A stretch of DNA of 64,000 nt, from positions 1 to 64,000 of the forward strand of contig CALAOT010000092.1 of assembly GCA_937889545.1 (NCBI GenBank), in the 5' to 3' direction. How positions within the stretch are numbered: position 1 is the first letter of the stretch; each line of letters opens with the position of its first letter. The stretch is from an uncultured Opitutaceae bacterium. GTDB taxonomy: Bacteria; Verrucomicrobiota; Verrucomicrobiia; Opitutales; Opitutaceae. Below are positions 53,735 through 62,047 of the stretch, one piece after another. Below the pieces are notes generated by a model. The model was not told the DNA's origin. It did not search any database and was given only the letters and a program-made list of their open reading frames with translations. The position numbers and the translations under genes were made by a program.

Positions 53735-53974
53735 CTAGACTGCCATTGCCCGGACGCTCAAAACCTCATCGTCCCGGAGGAATTCGAGCGATGCAGCCGC
53801 AACTGCGATGACAGCCAATGTCTGTCCCTTTGCCCCCAGGACCTCGGCTGAATAGCCCTCTTCAGCTGATGGCGAGATATGACGCTCAACCAACCGCACG
53901 AGATCGCCGCGATATAGCCGGTATTTCGGTAGGTCGTGCGCTAGTACAAAATCGGTGTAGAGCCTGAAGGTCAT
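53735..53974 (-). CDS. small DUF4926-like protein
   Basis: The 79-residue protein has the pattern DLPKYRLYRGDLVRLVERH and GYSAEVLGAKGQTLAVIAV, which resembles DUF4926. Members of this family are small and usually lie beside a toxin-like partner gene (often DUF6883). The gene that would normally pair with it is not present directly next to it here; on the other side is the HNH gene, 181 bp away. It may be an orphan antitoxin or immunity protein. Confidence 0.62.
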   Translation of the reverse strand: MTFRLYTDFVLAHDLPKYRLYRGDLVRLVERHISPSAEEGYSAEVLGAKGQTLAVIAVAAASLEFLRDDEVLSVRAMAV

Positions 53975-54155
53975 AGGTCGAGCGTCTCGATAGGTATTAA
54001 CGTTTTGAAATTTGTGACGCCTGACAAGTGCTCAGGCATCCAAATGAGCCAATGGCACCTGTGACCATCTTGGCAGTGTCGTCGCACGGCAATCCAAGCA
54101 ATCTGCCGCGCATAATTTGTTTGAGTTTCCTAAAGTCTAGTGTTTGTTTCCTCAT

Positions 54156-55313
54156 ATGCACTTTCTGCCAAGAACGCTAGAAACTGCCTTCCTCAAGGCG
54201 CGCCGAAATTTCCCCGCGGTCGTCCTTACCGGACCCCGGCGGGTTGGAAAAACGTCGCTTCTCCGGCATGTGCTCCCCGGCGCGGACTACCGGTTGCTTG
54301 AGGATCCCGACGTCCTGGCGCGTGTGCGGGCCGATCCCCGCGGATTCTTCGACGAACTCAAGCTGCCGGTTATACTCGATGAGATTCAGAATGCCCCGGA
54401 GCTGCTGGCCTATGTTCGCACACGAATAGATGCGGCGCCCAGAAAGACCGGTCAGTGGTTCCTCACCGGCTCCCAAGAATCGGCATTGATGCAGGGCGTA
54501 AGCGAGTCGCTGGCAGGTCGCGCGGCGATTCTGCACTTGCTGCCGCTCAGTGTGCAGGAAAGTCCAAAAGTGGATTTGTGGCTCGGAGGCTTCCCGGAGG
54601 TCATCGCGCGGCCCGGGGCCCGGGACCTGTGGTTTAGCTCGTACCTGCAAACGTATCTCGAACGCGACGTGCGTGCGGTGACACAGGTGAAAGACCTGGC
54701 GACCTTCCGGCGGTTCATGGGACTGGTCGCGAGCCGGCACGGGCAGATTCTCAATAAGACTGACCTGGCCGGGCCGCTCGGGGTTTCCGTTCCCACAATC
54801 GCACAGTGGATGAGGGTCTTGGAAGCGACCGGGCTCTTGGCGCTGATTCCACCGTATTTCGAGAACTTCGGAAAACGGCTACTCAAGTCGCCACGCCTGT
54901 ATTGGCTGGATTCGGGACTAGCGTCCCATTTGTTGGGCTTGCGGTCACGCTCTGAACTTGAGCGTTCGCCATTCTATGGCGCACTTTGGGAGGGATTCGT
55001 TGCCGCAGAGATCATCAAGCGCCAGATCAACGCCGGGGGAAAGCGGGAGCTCTACTACTTTCGGGATGAACAGGGGTTGGAGGTAGATTTCGTTCTTCCG
55101 GGTCGGCGGATGAAATTGCTGTTAGTGGAGGTTAAAGCGACCCGCACGCCCGCGCCGGCTATGGCGCGGCCGCTGCAGTCACTGGGTCGAACGTTAGGAG
55201 AACGAGCGGAAATGTGGCTGGTGCATCGGCCATCGAAGACGCCTGCTGGAACCGCGGCACTGGCACCCGGGATCAAGGCAGCCGACCTCGCGACGTTCCT
55301 TCAAGAACTGTAG
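54156..55313 (+). CDS. AAA-type ATPase with DUF4143 domain
   Basis: The 385-residue protein has Walker A (TGPRRVGKTSLL, about 24-35), Walker B (LPVILDEIQ, about 72-80) and sensor region WFLTGSQE. The C-terminal DUF4143 module follows, with WMRVLEATGLLALIPPYF, WLDSGLASHLLG, YFRDEQGLEVDFVL and a PD-(D/E)xK-like LLVEVKATR. Such ATPases are numerous in accessory regions and have no proven activity. The start is ATG 54156 (MHFLPRTLE). The DxEVKA segment suggests a nuclease-like fold at the C-terminus. Confidence 0.9.
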   Translation: MHFLPRTLETAFLKARRNFPAVVLTGPRRVGKTSLLRHVLPGADYRLLEDPDVLARVRADPRGFFDELKLPVILDEIQNAPELLAYVRTRIDAAPRKTGQWFLTGSQESALMQGVSESLAGRAAILHLLPLSVQESPKVDLWLGGFPEVIARPGARDLWFSSYLQTYLERDVRAVTQVKDLATFRRFMGLVASRHGQILNKTDLAGPLGVSVPTIAQWMRVLEATGLLALIPPYFENFGKRLLKSPRLYWLDSGLASHLLGLRSRSELERSPFYGALWEGFVAAEIIKRQINAGGKRELYYFRDEQGLEVDFVLPGRRMKLLLVEVKATRTPAPAMARPLQSLGRTLGERAEMWLVHRPSKTPAGTAALAPGIKAADLATFLQEL

Positions 55314-55422
55314 GGGTCTCCCAAATCTGCCGATGGGGAAACACTCAACCCACGCCGCGGCTATCAATTATGCTAATAAATTGGTTATCAACGGATTGTG
55401 ATTCATCGAGCACCGCCAAATT

Positions 55423-55450
55423 GACGGGAAAAGCATCATCTTTTCCCGTC
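55423..55450. terminator. perfect 11-bp hairpin between convergent genes
   Basis: GACGGGAAAAG (55423-55433), loop CATCAT, CTTTTCCCGTC (55440-55450). It lies about 110 bp past the ATPase stop and 260 bp from the end of the convergent gene. A poly-U tract is absent but AT-rich DNA (ATTATATAAA) follows. It is likely a bidirectional terminator or a stable stem of a lost element. Confidence 0.55.
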
Positions 55451-55617
55451 ATTATATAAACCTTAATCCCGCAGTTGGAACTCGCACTATAGAGTTCGAT
55501 TTCGAGATATCGGGTTCACCCGATGGGTGAGTTGCTCTTGGTATCGAAATCAGTGATGAATTGAGGATGGTAAAGCAGGTTTAAGTTATTGTCTATATGG
55601 TGAAAGCGTCATTTTCA

Positions 55618-55638
55618 TTCAACTGCGCCGCAGTTGAA
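55618..55638. repeat. 21-bp palindrome with a third half-site
   Basis: TTCAACTGCG-C-CGCAGTTGAA is a perfect palindrome with a one-base centre. A further direct copy of the half-site, TCAACTGCGG, is at 55649-55658. The surrounding 55314-55710 interval holds no gene. This could be an operator or a recombination site. Confidence 0.6.
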
Positions 55639-55710
55639 ATTCTTCGCGTCAACTGCGGGATTTAGGATAAAGGCAATTTGCGTGAAGGCTTCACGAGCAC
55701 GGCAAAGACT

Positions 55711-57252
55711 TCAGGCGTCCAGCAACTCATCGAGGCCCAATTCCCTCGCAAGCTTTCGCGGGAAGTCGTCCAGGAGGATCCCGTCGCGCTGGCCGAGCCC
55801 GATCGTGTTGTTCCATTGGTCCTTGACCCATGAAACCACTGCGGGACGGGACGCAGGGTCACGCGCAGCCTCGCGCGCCGAGCGGCCGCCGAAGATTGGC
55901 AATTTCGCGTCAGCCAGGCCCTGAAAGTGTCTCTCCATGGCTGTCCGGATCAGTTGGGCCTTGGCTTCGGGAGGGATTTCGGGATCAGCTTTGCTCGGCC
56001 GCTTTGAAGGAATATCCGCAAGGCCACCATCTTCCCCCGCGTCCCCTTCCCGTTCAAGCCGCTCGGCCATCTGCAACGCTAAATTGATCCGACTGTCCCG
56101 CTCGAAACGAAGCTGAGGGCCGAAAATCTCGGCCACGCGCGCACGCGCAAAGTCGCTTTTCTGCCTACCCATTGTCTGCACCATGACTTCCGTCCGTCCC
56201 ACCGAGATCCGTCCAAGGACGCCGACGCCGGCGGATTCATCATCGGAATGGCGAAAAGCCTCGGGCATGGACGCCTCGATCCGCTTGGACTCGCCGCGCC
56301 GAAGCCATACGAACGAGTCGGATTCAGGCAGATTATCCTCGGAAGGCCCATCATCAGGTTCGAATTCGGGCAGGCTCCGCAGCGCGTCGAGAATCTTGAG
56401 TCGCGCACCGACCATGCTGAAGTAAATGCGGCAAGCCTCGATGTCGGAGCCTCGCAGCATGTGCTGCATCGACTCCCGCCCCAGGTCGCGCACCAGATCA
56501 ACGGCATAGGCGAAATCCATGCCCAGCACCTCCTTCAACTGGCTAGGCCTGGGCTTTCGTTTCAGGGCCAATTCCTCCTTCGAAAAAGCCTGCCACTCGC
56601 CTTCGAAAGCCTCCTTCAGATTGCGCGGCATCGCAATTGCCGACCCGACGAAGCGGGAGAAATGGGGATAGGGGGTAACCCAGCTCAACACCAGTTCGAA
56701 GGGTCGGAATCTTCCGGCCGCCATACGATCAACCATGAGGAACGGCTGTGCTCCTTTCCCTGCCCAGAGGTCGATCACCGAAACGCTCTGGGCGTCAACG
56801 ACGCGCTGGACCTCAAGCAGGGTCGCAAATGACCGACAACGATAACCGCTCATGACACGCTCGTCGTTGTTTAATCCCGGCCAATCCGCCTTCTCCCAGA
56901 GTTCACCCAACGTCCGTCCCTCGTCGTCCCGGAACCCGGCAAGGAGCCAGTGTACGGCTGCGGGGAAAGCCAAGTCCAAGTCGGCCATGTCCCCCATGTT
57001 CCCCTCTGGGCGGAAATCCTCGACGGTCTCGCGAAATTCCTCCTCGCCCAGGCAACCAACAACCCAGGCGACAGCCTTGGGCATCCAGGTGCCGTCCAGC
57101 CGCAACCAGAAATCATATCCGGGAGGCGCGAAGGGATTGAAGGCGCAAGTCGGGGGACAGGTGAGCGTGTTGTTGCGACTGGCTCCGCAATCGGCAGAGC
57201 TGATCGGGGCACCAAGAGCCGGACACGGGCGGTGACCTTTTGGGATCTTCAC
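55711..57252 (-). CDS. hypothetical protein with Cys4 N-terminus and antitoxin-like C-terminal module
   Basis: The 513-residue protein starts with a cysteine cluster (Cys10, Cys22, Cys32, Cys36) in a context PCPALGAPISSADCG and TCPPTCAFNPF that looks like a zinc site. The middle is mostly helical and hydrophilic (residues 50-440) with no recognised fold. The last 80 residues (RTAMERHFQGLADAKLPIFG, REAARDPASRP) resemble the short MbcA/ParS-like C-terminal module seen in several large bacterial proteins of unknown role. Start is a GTG at 57252. It is isolated on the minus strand. Confidence 0.7.
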   Translation of the reverse strand: MKIPKGHRPCPALGAPISSADCGASRNNTLTCPPTCAFNPFAPPGYDFWLRLDGTWMPKAVAWVVGCLGEEEFRETVEDFRPEGNMGDMADLDLAFPAAVHWLLAGFRDDEGRTLGELWEKADWPGLNNDERVMSGYRCRSFATLLEVQRVVDAQSVSVIDLWAGKGAQPFLMVDRMAAGRFRPFELVLSWVTPYPHFSRFVGSAIAMPRNLKEAFEGEWQAFSKEELALKRKPRPSQLKEVLGMDFAYAVDLVRDLGRESMQHMLRGSDIEACRIYFSMVGARLKILDALRSLPEFEPDDGPSEDNLPESDSFVWLRRGESKRIEASMPEAFRHSDDESAGVGVLGRISVGRTEVMVQTMGRQKSDFARARVAEIFGPQLRFERDSRINLALQMAERLEREGDAGEDGGLADIPSKRPSKADPEIPPEAKAQLIRTAMERHFQGLADAKLPIFGGRSAREAARDPASRPAVVSWVKDQWNNTIGLGQRDGILLDDFPRKLARELGLDELLDA

Positions 57253-57415
57253 GAACGAAAAAACACGTAATAAAGGCGCAAATGCAAGTAGCTTTGACGT
57301 ATGCGTTTGTCGGCAACCATATTGTCTAGAACGCAGAGCATCCTCGGGTGACAGATCGCACCTGAATTGGATCTTTGCCGCGTTCTCGAACCTGCATCAT
57401 ACACTATCGACCAGA

Positions 57416-57913
57416 ATGAAACCTGAAGCATCAAGACTTGCCCGGCGAGGCGCTGAAAAGCTGGCAGAATTCATCCTCACGCTGGCCGACGATGAGAACG
57501 GTGTCGGAGCGTACGTGAGAGCATATATCGCAGCAGATGATCCGTCTGTGGCCATGCAAGCTCTGAAGACGGAAATTGCGCACATCAATGCCGGAGAACG
57601 GGAATATGATTATCGGCACCGCCGCGAGACTATTTTCATCCAAAGAGTGGCCCATATTCTCGACGCTATCGAACTTGTCGTCCTGCCGGCCAATCCGCGC
57701 GCGGCCTATGATCTGCTCGTAGAGGTGATCGAAAGCGACGAGCTGATCGCCAATCAGAGCGGGGACGCCGATCTCCAACCTACGCTCGAGAGAGCCTGCG
57801 ATCTGTTGCCAACCGCGGCACGATCCCTGGATCCCTCTGAAACTAATCCTATTCTGGAACGTCTAACTCTGGCCGATAGATACGGACTTCGTCAGCGTCT
57901 CAAACGGGTGTAG
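57416..57913 (+). CDS. hypothetical protein, possibly an N-terminal fragment of a DUF6880-like protein
   Basis: The 165-residue product is helical and acidic. The segments RRGAEKLAEFILTLADDEN, FIQRVAHILDAIELVVLPA and AAYDLLVEVIESDELIANQS resemble the first part of DUF6880 proteins, which are usually about 350-450 residues. The gene ends 42 bp before the tRNA-Leu 3'-half remnant, so it may have been truncated or replaced at its 3' end when an element integrated or left. Family assignment is tentative. Confidence 0.5.
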   Translation: MKPEASRLARRGAEKLAEFILTLADDENGVGAYVRAYIAADDPSVAMQALKTEIAHINAGEREYDYRHRRETIFIQRVAHILDAIELVVLPANPRAAYDLLVEVIESDELIANQSGDADLQPTLERACDLLPTAARSLDPSETNPILERLTLADRYGLRQRLKRV

Positions 57914-57954
57914 AAAGCAGTGTAGAACACCGTTCTTCGTTTCTCCTAAGTTGT

Positions 57955-58006
57955 TGGTGCCGAAGCGAGACTCGAACTCGCATATCTTTCGATACAGGCT
58001 TCTGAG
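57955..58006 (-). pseudogene. tRNA-Leu(CAG) 3'-half remnant (attachment-site-like)
   Basis: Read on the minus strand, 52 nt run from an anticodon loop CTCAGAA (anticodon CAG) through GCCTG, the class II variable-arm stem TATC-GAAA-GATA, the T-arm GCGAG-TTCGAGT-CTCGC, then TTCGGC and ACCA. The 5' half, including the matching anticodon-stem strand and D-arm, is absent. The acceptor strand is one nucleotide short. This is what is left when an integrase recombines in the anticodon loop of a tRNA-Leu gene. It marks the right side of the accessory region. Confidence 0.7.
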
Positions 58007-58328
58007 ACGTATGCGTAATTATCCGCTGGATACCGCTGGACGCCGCTACAGAGGGAAAATCACTCTGAGAACTCGATGTCCTCACCGCCCGAAACCGCCC
58101 AATTCCGCCCAAAAACCAACCGCGAATGTAGAACAAGAGTTCAGAACTTTTTTAATGCAACTTTAGGCGGACTAAGATGCCAGACCTACATTTGCTTGGC
58201 CGCACTGAAGGCGTTGCTCGGAATCCGCATTCCTTCCGCGCATCTCAGTCCTTTCGACGCATGAAATACCTATCGCAGAAACGGTGCATGCCTTCTATGA
58301 CACTCGGGCGATAATCGGGAAGCGCATC
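58007..58328. other. 322-bp region without a gene
   Basis: This lies between the tRNA half and the sirtuin gene. It is AT-richer than the flanks and contains no protein-like frame. The sirtuin promoter is expected here. Confidence 0.4.
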
Positions 58329-59066
58329 ATGCCCAATCCTTGCCGTTCTTCGCGTATTGTTGTTCTGACGGGCGCGGGCGTCTCAGCCGAATCCGGTCTC
58401 GCCACATTTCGCGGCGCGTCGGGCCTCTGGGAAAACGTCCGCCCAAAGGATCTTGCGACGCCTGAGGCATTCGCCAAGCGCCCCCTGAAGGTGCTGGCTT
58501 TCTACACCGCAAGGCGCCGGGCGCTTCTCGCCAGTGCTGTCGCCCCGAACGCGGCTCACATCGCTCTAGCGGCATTCGAGCGCCGCTTCCGGGGCGAGTT
58601 TCTGCTAGTAACCCAAAATGTTGACGACCTTCACGAAAGGGCCGGCTCACAGAAATTGCGGCATATGCACGGCGAGCTGCTGCGCACCCGCTGCGCAAAT
58701 TGTGGTCACGAGTTCGCCTCGACAGCAGACATTTCGACAGCGGATTCATGCCCGGCCTGTGGCCGTGTCGGACGCCTGCGGCCGGCGGTCGTCTGGTTTG
58801 GCGAGATGCCCCTGTTTATGGACGAGATCTCCGCTGTACTGGGCCGGTGCGACTTGTTCATCGCGATCGGAACATCGGGCCAAGTCTACCCGGCAGCCGG
58901 CTTCGTGGAGATCGCCCGGCGTGTAGGAGCCAGAACCGTCGAGATAAATATCGAAAAGACAACGGCCAGCTCTCTCTTCCAGGAGAGCGTCCGCAGTCCG
59001 GCCTCGAACGCCGTCCCAATCTTTTTGGAGCGTATCGAGTGTGACTTGCTTCGCCTGAATGGATAA
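58329..59066 (+). CDS. Sir2-family NAD-dependent protein deacylase (CobB type)
   Basis: The 245-residue sirtuin has the NAD-binding GAGVSAESGLATFRG (about 16-30), TQNVDDLH, the catalytic histidine in MHGE, a four-cysteine zinc site (CANC and CPAC), and the late GTSGQVYPAAGF motif. It removes acetyl or other acyl groups from lysines using NAD+. It is a stand-alone sirtuin without fused or adjacent defense domains, so I read it as a housekeeping CobB and not a phage-defense effector. The start at 58329 is chosen; a longer in-frame start at 58284 is possible. Confidence 0.9.
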   Translation: MPNPCRSSRIVVLTGAGVSAESGLATFRGASGLWENVRPKDLATPEAFAKRPLKVLAFYTARRRALLASAVAPNAAHIALAAFERRFRGEFLLVTQNVDDLHERAGSQKLRHMHGELLRTRCANCGHEFASTADISTADSCPACGRVGRLRPAVVWFGEMPLFMDEISAVLGRCDLFIAIGTSGQVYPAAGFVEIARRVGARTVEINIEKTTASSLFQESVRSPASNAVPIFLERIECDLLRLNG

Positions 59067-59555
59067 GGTCCGGGCACATCACCCACCAGGAATACCCTCA
59101 AACCCACGGTCCGAGTGGACCAACCTTCCTAAATGGTTACCAGCACTCGCCTTTATGCGGGAGAGTCCGATAATAAAGAGGCGTGTTGCACGGAGCATAT
59201 CGGGCGGCTCCAAATACAGCGAGCCGCTCTACCTTCCGATCGCGAAGCGCCTCGGCGTGGAGCGAATCCTCGCCAAGCCCGCGCCGCCCACGATAACGCG
59301 GGCTCGGCCGTGAGAAAGCTGGATTAGGATCTTCTTCTAGACTGGCAGGGAGGGAACTCGCTCCCTCCCGAGCACCCCTCCCAAAACACACGAACCGGCG
59401 GGAAGCTTGGCTCCCTTACATCCCCTCTAACCTAACTGCCATTGTGCCGACGGCATCCGGGGTGATGGTCCAGTAGGCCTTTGAGGTGGCACTCGTCGCC
59501 AAACGCACGCTTCTAACCCAAAACCCGACTCGGGAAGGGCGTCCCCGTCAGTTCT
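59067..59555. other. 489-bp region downstream of the Ehr operon
   Basis: This is the gap between convergent genes. It contains a short hairpin (GGGAGGGA, 6-nt loop, TCCCTCCC) at 59348-59369, which could terminate either neighbour, but it lacks a U-tract. No convincing gene. Confidence 0.4.
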
Positions 59556-60449
59556 TTACGCCAGAGCATGCTTGATCCGCTGGGCGTCGGAGTCGTTTCG
59601 CCGCGGCGCATTCGGCGGAAGCCGCCCGATGGCCAGCAGAATTCCGTGCAAGAGCGCGTGTGGATTGGGAGGACAACCTGGGATATAAACGTCCACGGGA
59701 ATAACTGAGTCCACGCCGCCGCAAGTGGCATAGTTTCGACCGAAGATGCCGCCCGAACAACCACACGCGCCGACGGCGACCACGAGTCGTGGCTCGGGCG
59801 TGGCGTCGTGGGTCTTGCGCAGGGCTAGTTCCATGTTGCGCGTCACCGGGCCGGTGACCAACAGCATGTCGGCGTGGCGAGGCGAGACGACGAAATGGAT
59901 GCCAAAACGCTCGATGTCATAGACGGGGCTGTTCAGTCCGTGGATTTCCATTTCGCAACCGTTGCAGGAGCCGGCATCCACTTGACGGATGTGCAGCGAG
60001 CGGCCGAGGACCGACTGGATGCTCGCCCGGAGCTGCCGGCCGACGGTTTCGAGAGTTTCCGGTTTCCCCGGCGCTTCCAGCAGACGATGGTGCGTGCCGT
60101 CGTCATTCAAGCGATACTGGGCCGTATGCCGCAGCTCGTCGCGCAAGCAGGCGGCGAGTTCGCAAACATTGGTCATGCGGATGGCCGGGTCTACGTCAGC
60201 GCACAACCCGCAGAAGATGCATTTGCCGAGGTCGAGTGTGACATTGCGGCTGACCGTGCGGCCCGTCGGCTCGTCGACGAATTCAATGGCGCCGGTGGGG
60301 CAGACGGCGGCGGCGGGCCTGGCGTCCTTCCATTGCTCCCAATCGATCTCCGGCCGGCCGCGCGCACGGCTGGAAACTTCCGCCGGCGTTGTGGGATAGC
60401 TGGTGGTGACGACGCCCGTTTTCAAGCTCTGCCGAAGGGTTTCGAACAT
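59556..60449 (-). CDS. NuoI/NuoB-like small subunit of an Ehr complex (HycF/HycG-like fusion)
   Basis: The 297-residue protein has an N-terminal ferredoxin-like part (about 45-100, VCPTGAIEF and KCIFCGLCADVDP), where one expected cysteine is Asp, so probably one cluster is kept. A NuoB/HycG part follows (about 130-290) with GSCNGCEMEIHGL, ACGCSGG and PGCPPNP, which are the four ligands of the proximal [4Fe-4S] cluster. This is the small, electron-transferring subunit of group-4 hydrogenase-like complexes. It is the last gene of the operon and follows the NuoCD-like gene by 2 bp. Confidence 0.9.
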   Translation of the reverse strand: MFETLRQSLKTGVVTTSYPTTPAEVSSRARGRPEIDWEQWKDARPAAAVCPTGAIEFVDEPTGRTVSRNVTLDLGKCIFCGLCADVDPAIRMTNVCELAACLRDELRHTAQYRLNDDGTHHRLLEAPGKPETLETVGRQLRASIQSVLGRSLHIRQVDAGSCNGCEMEIHGLNSPVYDIERFGIHFVVSPRHADMLLVTGPVTRNMELALRKTHDATPEPRLVVAVGACGCSGGIFGRNYATCGGVDSVIPVDVYIPGCPPNPHALLHGILLAIGRLPPNAPRRNDSDAQRIKHALA

Positions 60450-60451
60450 GG

Positions 60452-62047
60452 TCAGCGATCCGTCCCCGAATAGGACAGGTTGAAACTTTTGTTCACAACC
60501 GGGAAATCCGGAACGATATTACCCATGATGGCTTCGCTCAACGCCGGCCAGTTTTGCAGCGATGGGTCTTTGACTTTGCAGCGCGCCAGCCGGTTACCGG
60601 GTGCGGTGTGAATCCAGTGAAAGATCTCGCCCCGCCAGCCTTCGACGAAGCCCAACGCGACGCAATCGGGTGGCACTTCGCCAATCTTCGTCTGGATGGG
60701 GCCGGCGGGCAGTTTCCCCACCACCTGCCGGATGATGCCGAAGGATTGGAAGAGTTCTTCACGGCGAACGACCATGCGGCGTTGCACGTCGCCTTCGGTG
60801 AAGAATGGCACGGTGAATCGCACTTGATCGTAGAAATCGTGTGGAAATTCGCGGCGAAGATCGTGGTCAAAGCCGGACGCCCGACCGGCGATGCCGACGA
60901 TACCGAGGTCGCGCGCGATTTGTGGCGTGAGCACGCCGGTCGTCTCCAACCGCTCGCGCGTTCCAGAGTTGCAGCGAATCAACTCGACGAGGTCATTGAA
61001 TTCTTTTTCGAAGTCGTCCACGAACGTCACCAGCGCGCGGAGTTGGTCGGCATCGAAATCAAACCGCACGCCGCCAAGGCAAGCCATCCCGCGCAACAGG
61101 CGGTTGCCAGTGAGTTCTTCGTTGACGCGCAACACCCGCTCCTTGAGCCGCATCGCATGCATGTGGGCGGTTACGAACCCCACGTCCGTGCAAATCGCGC
61201 CGATGTCGCCGACGTGGTTGTAGAGGCGCTCCAGTTCGAGGCAGAGAGTGCGGAGCGCGCGGGCGCGCGCCGGCGCTTCGATTCCCGCGGCACGCTCGAC
61301 CGCATGGCAAAAGGCGATCGCGTGCGCGAAGCTGGAATCGCCGGAAATGCTCTCCGCCAGCCGGACGCAATGGGGAATGGGCAGGTTCTCAAAAAGCTTC
61401 TCTACGCCTTTGTGGGCGTAAAACATCCGCAGTTGCAAATAGAGCACGGGTTCGCCGGCGACACTGAAAAGAAAGTGGCCCGGCTCGATAATGCCCGCGT
61501 GCACCGGGCCGACGGGAACTTGAAACACACCTTCACCTTCGACCTCGCGGAACTTGTGCCGCACGCCCGTGAAAGGCGGCAGCTTCGTGTGCAAATCGAA
61601 GTCCTTGCGCAGCGGATAAACTTCCGGCCAGTCGTCATGGAGCACGCAGCGCCGCGGATTGGGATGGCCGAACAGTTTGATGCCGAACAAGTCTTGAATT
61701 TCGCGTTCCTGCCAGTTTGCCGCGGGCACAGCGTCGGTCACCGAGTTCATTTCGGGCTTGTCCGCCGGAATCGGCACGCGTACGAGGACGAAACCATGCG
61801 CGGCGTCGAGTGCGTAGAGGTAATAAACGAAAAACGCGTGTTCCGCGGCGCGGGCGTCCTCGGCGAACACAGCGGCGAGCCGGCCGTGGTATTTCTTATA
61901 GAACGTGGAGCAGAGTGCACCGGCGAGTTCCGGCGGCGCGTGCAAGTAGAGCTCATCCGGCTGCGGAGCGGGAGCGTGCTGCAGTTGCGTGCCGAACCGC
62001 TGCGTCAGTTCTTCAAGGATGGAGCGAAGGGAGGGGAGCAGGTTCAT
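60452..62047 (-). CDS. NuoCD/HycE-like large subunit lacking the NiFe-binding cysteines
   Basis: The 531-residue protein has a NuoC-like domain (about 1-155, with NWQEREIQDLFGIKLFGHPN) and a NuoD/HycE-like domain (about 165-531). Where hydrogenases read ERVCGIC, this one reads ESISGDS (Ser235, Ser238). Where they read DPCYSCTDR at the C-terminus, this one reads NLSYSGTDR (Ser525, Gly528). All four Ni ligands are absent, so it cannot hold a NiFe site and must act in quinone- or ion-coupled electron transfer as in Ehr complexes. Its ATG overlaps the antiporter-like gene by 4 bp. Confidence 0.92.
   Translation of the reverse strand: MNLLPSLRSILEELTQRFGTQLQHAPAPQPDELYLHAPPELAGALCSTFYKKYHGRLAAVFAEDARAAEHAFFVYYLYALDAAHGFVLVRVPIPADKPEMNSVTDAVPAANWQEREIQDLFGIKLFGHPNPRRCVLHDDWPEVYPLRKDFDLHTKLPPFTGVRHKFREVEGEGVFQVPVGPVHAGIIEPGHFLFSVAGEPVLYLQLRMFYAHKGVEKLFENLPIPHCVRLAESISGDSSFAHAIAFCHAVERAAGIEAPARARALRTLCLELERLYNHVGDIGAICTDVGFVTAHMHAMRLKERVLRVNEELTGNRLLRGMACLGGVRFDFDADQLRALVTFVDDFEKEFNDLVELIRCNSGTRERLETTGVLTPQIARDLGIVGIAGRASGFDHDLRREFPHDFYDQVRFTVPFFTEGDVQRRMVVRREELFQSFGIIRQVVGKLPAGPIQTKIGEVPPDCVALGFVEGWRGEIFHWIHTAPGNRLARCKVKDPSLQNWPALSEAIMGNIVPDFPVVNKSFNLSYSGTDR

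Noticed and set aside
58329-59066. Sir2 as part of a phage-defense system
   Set aside because: It is a single-domain CobB-type deacylase without TIR, APAZ, Argonaute or other partner domains nearby.
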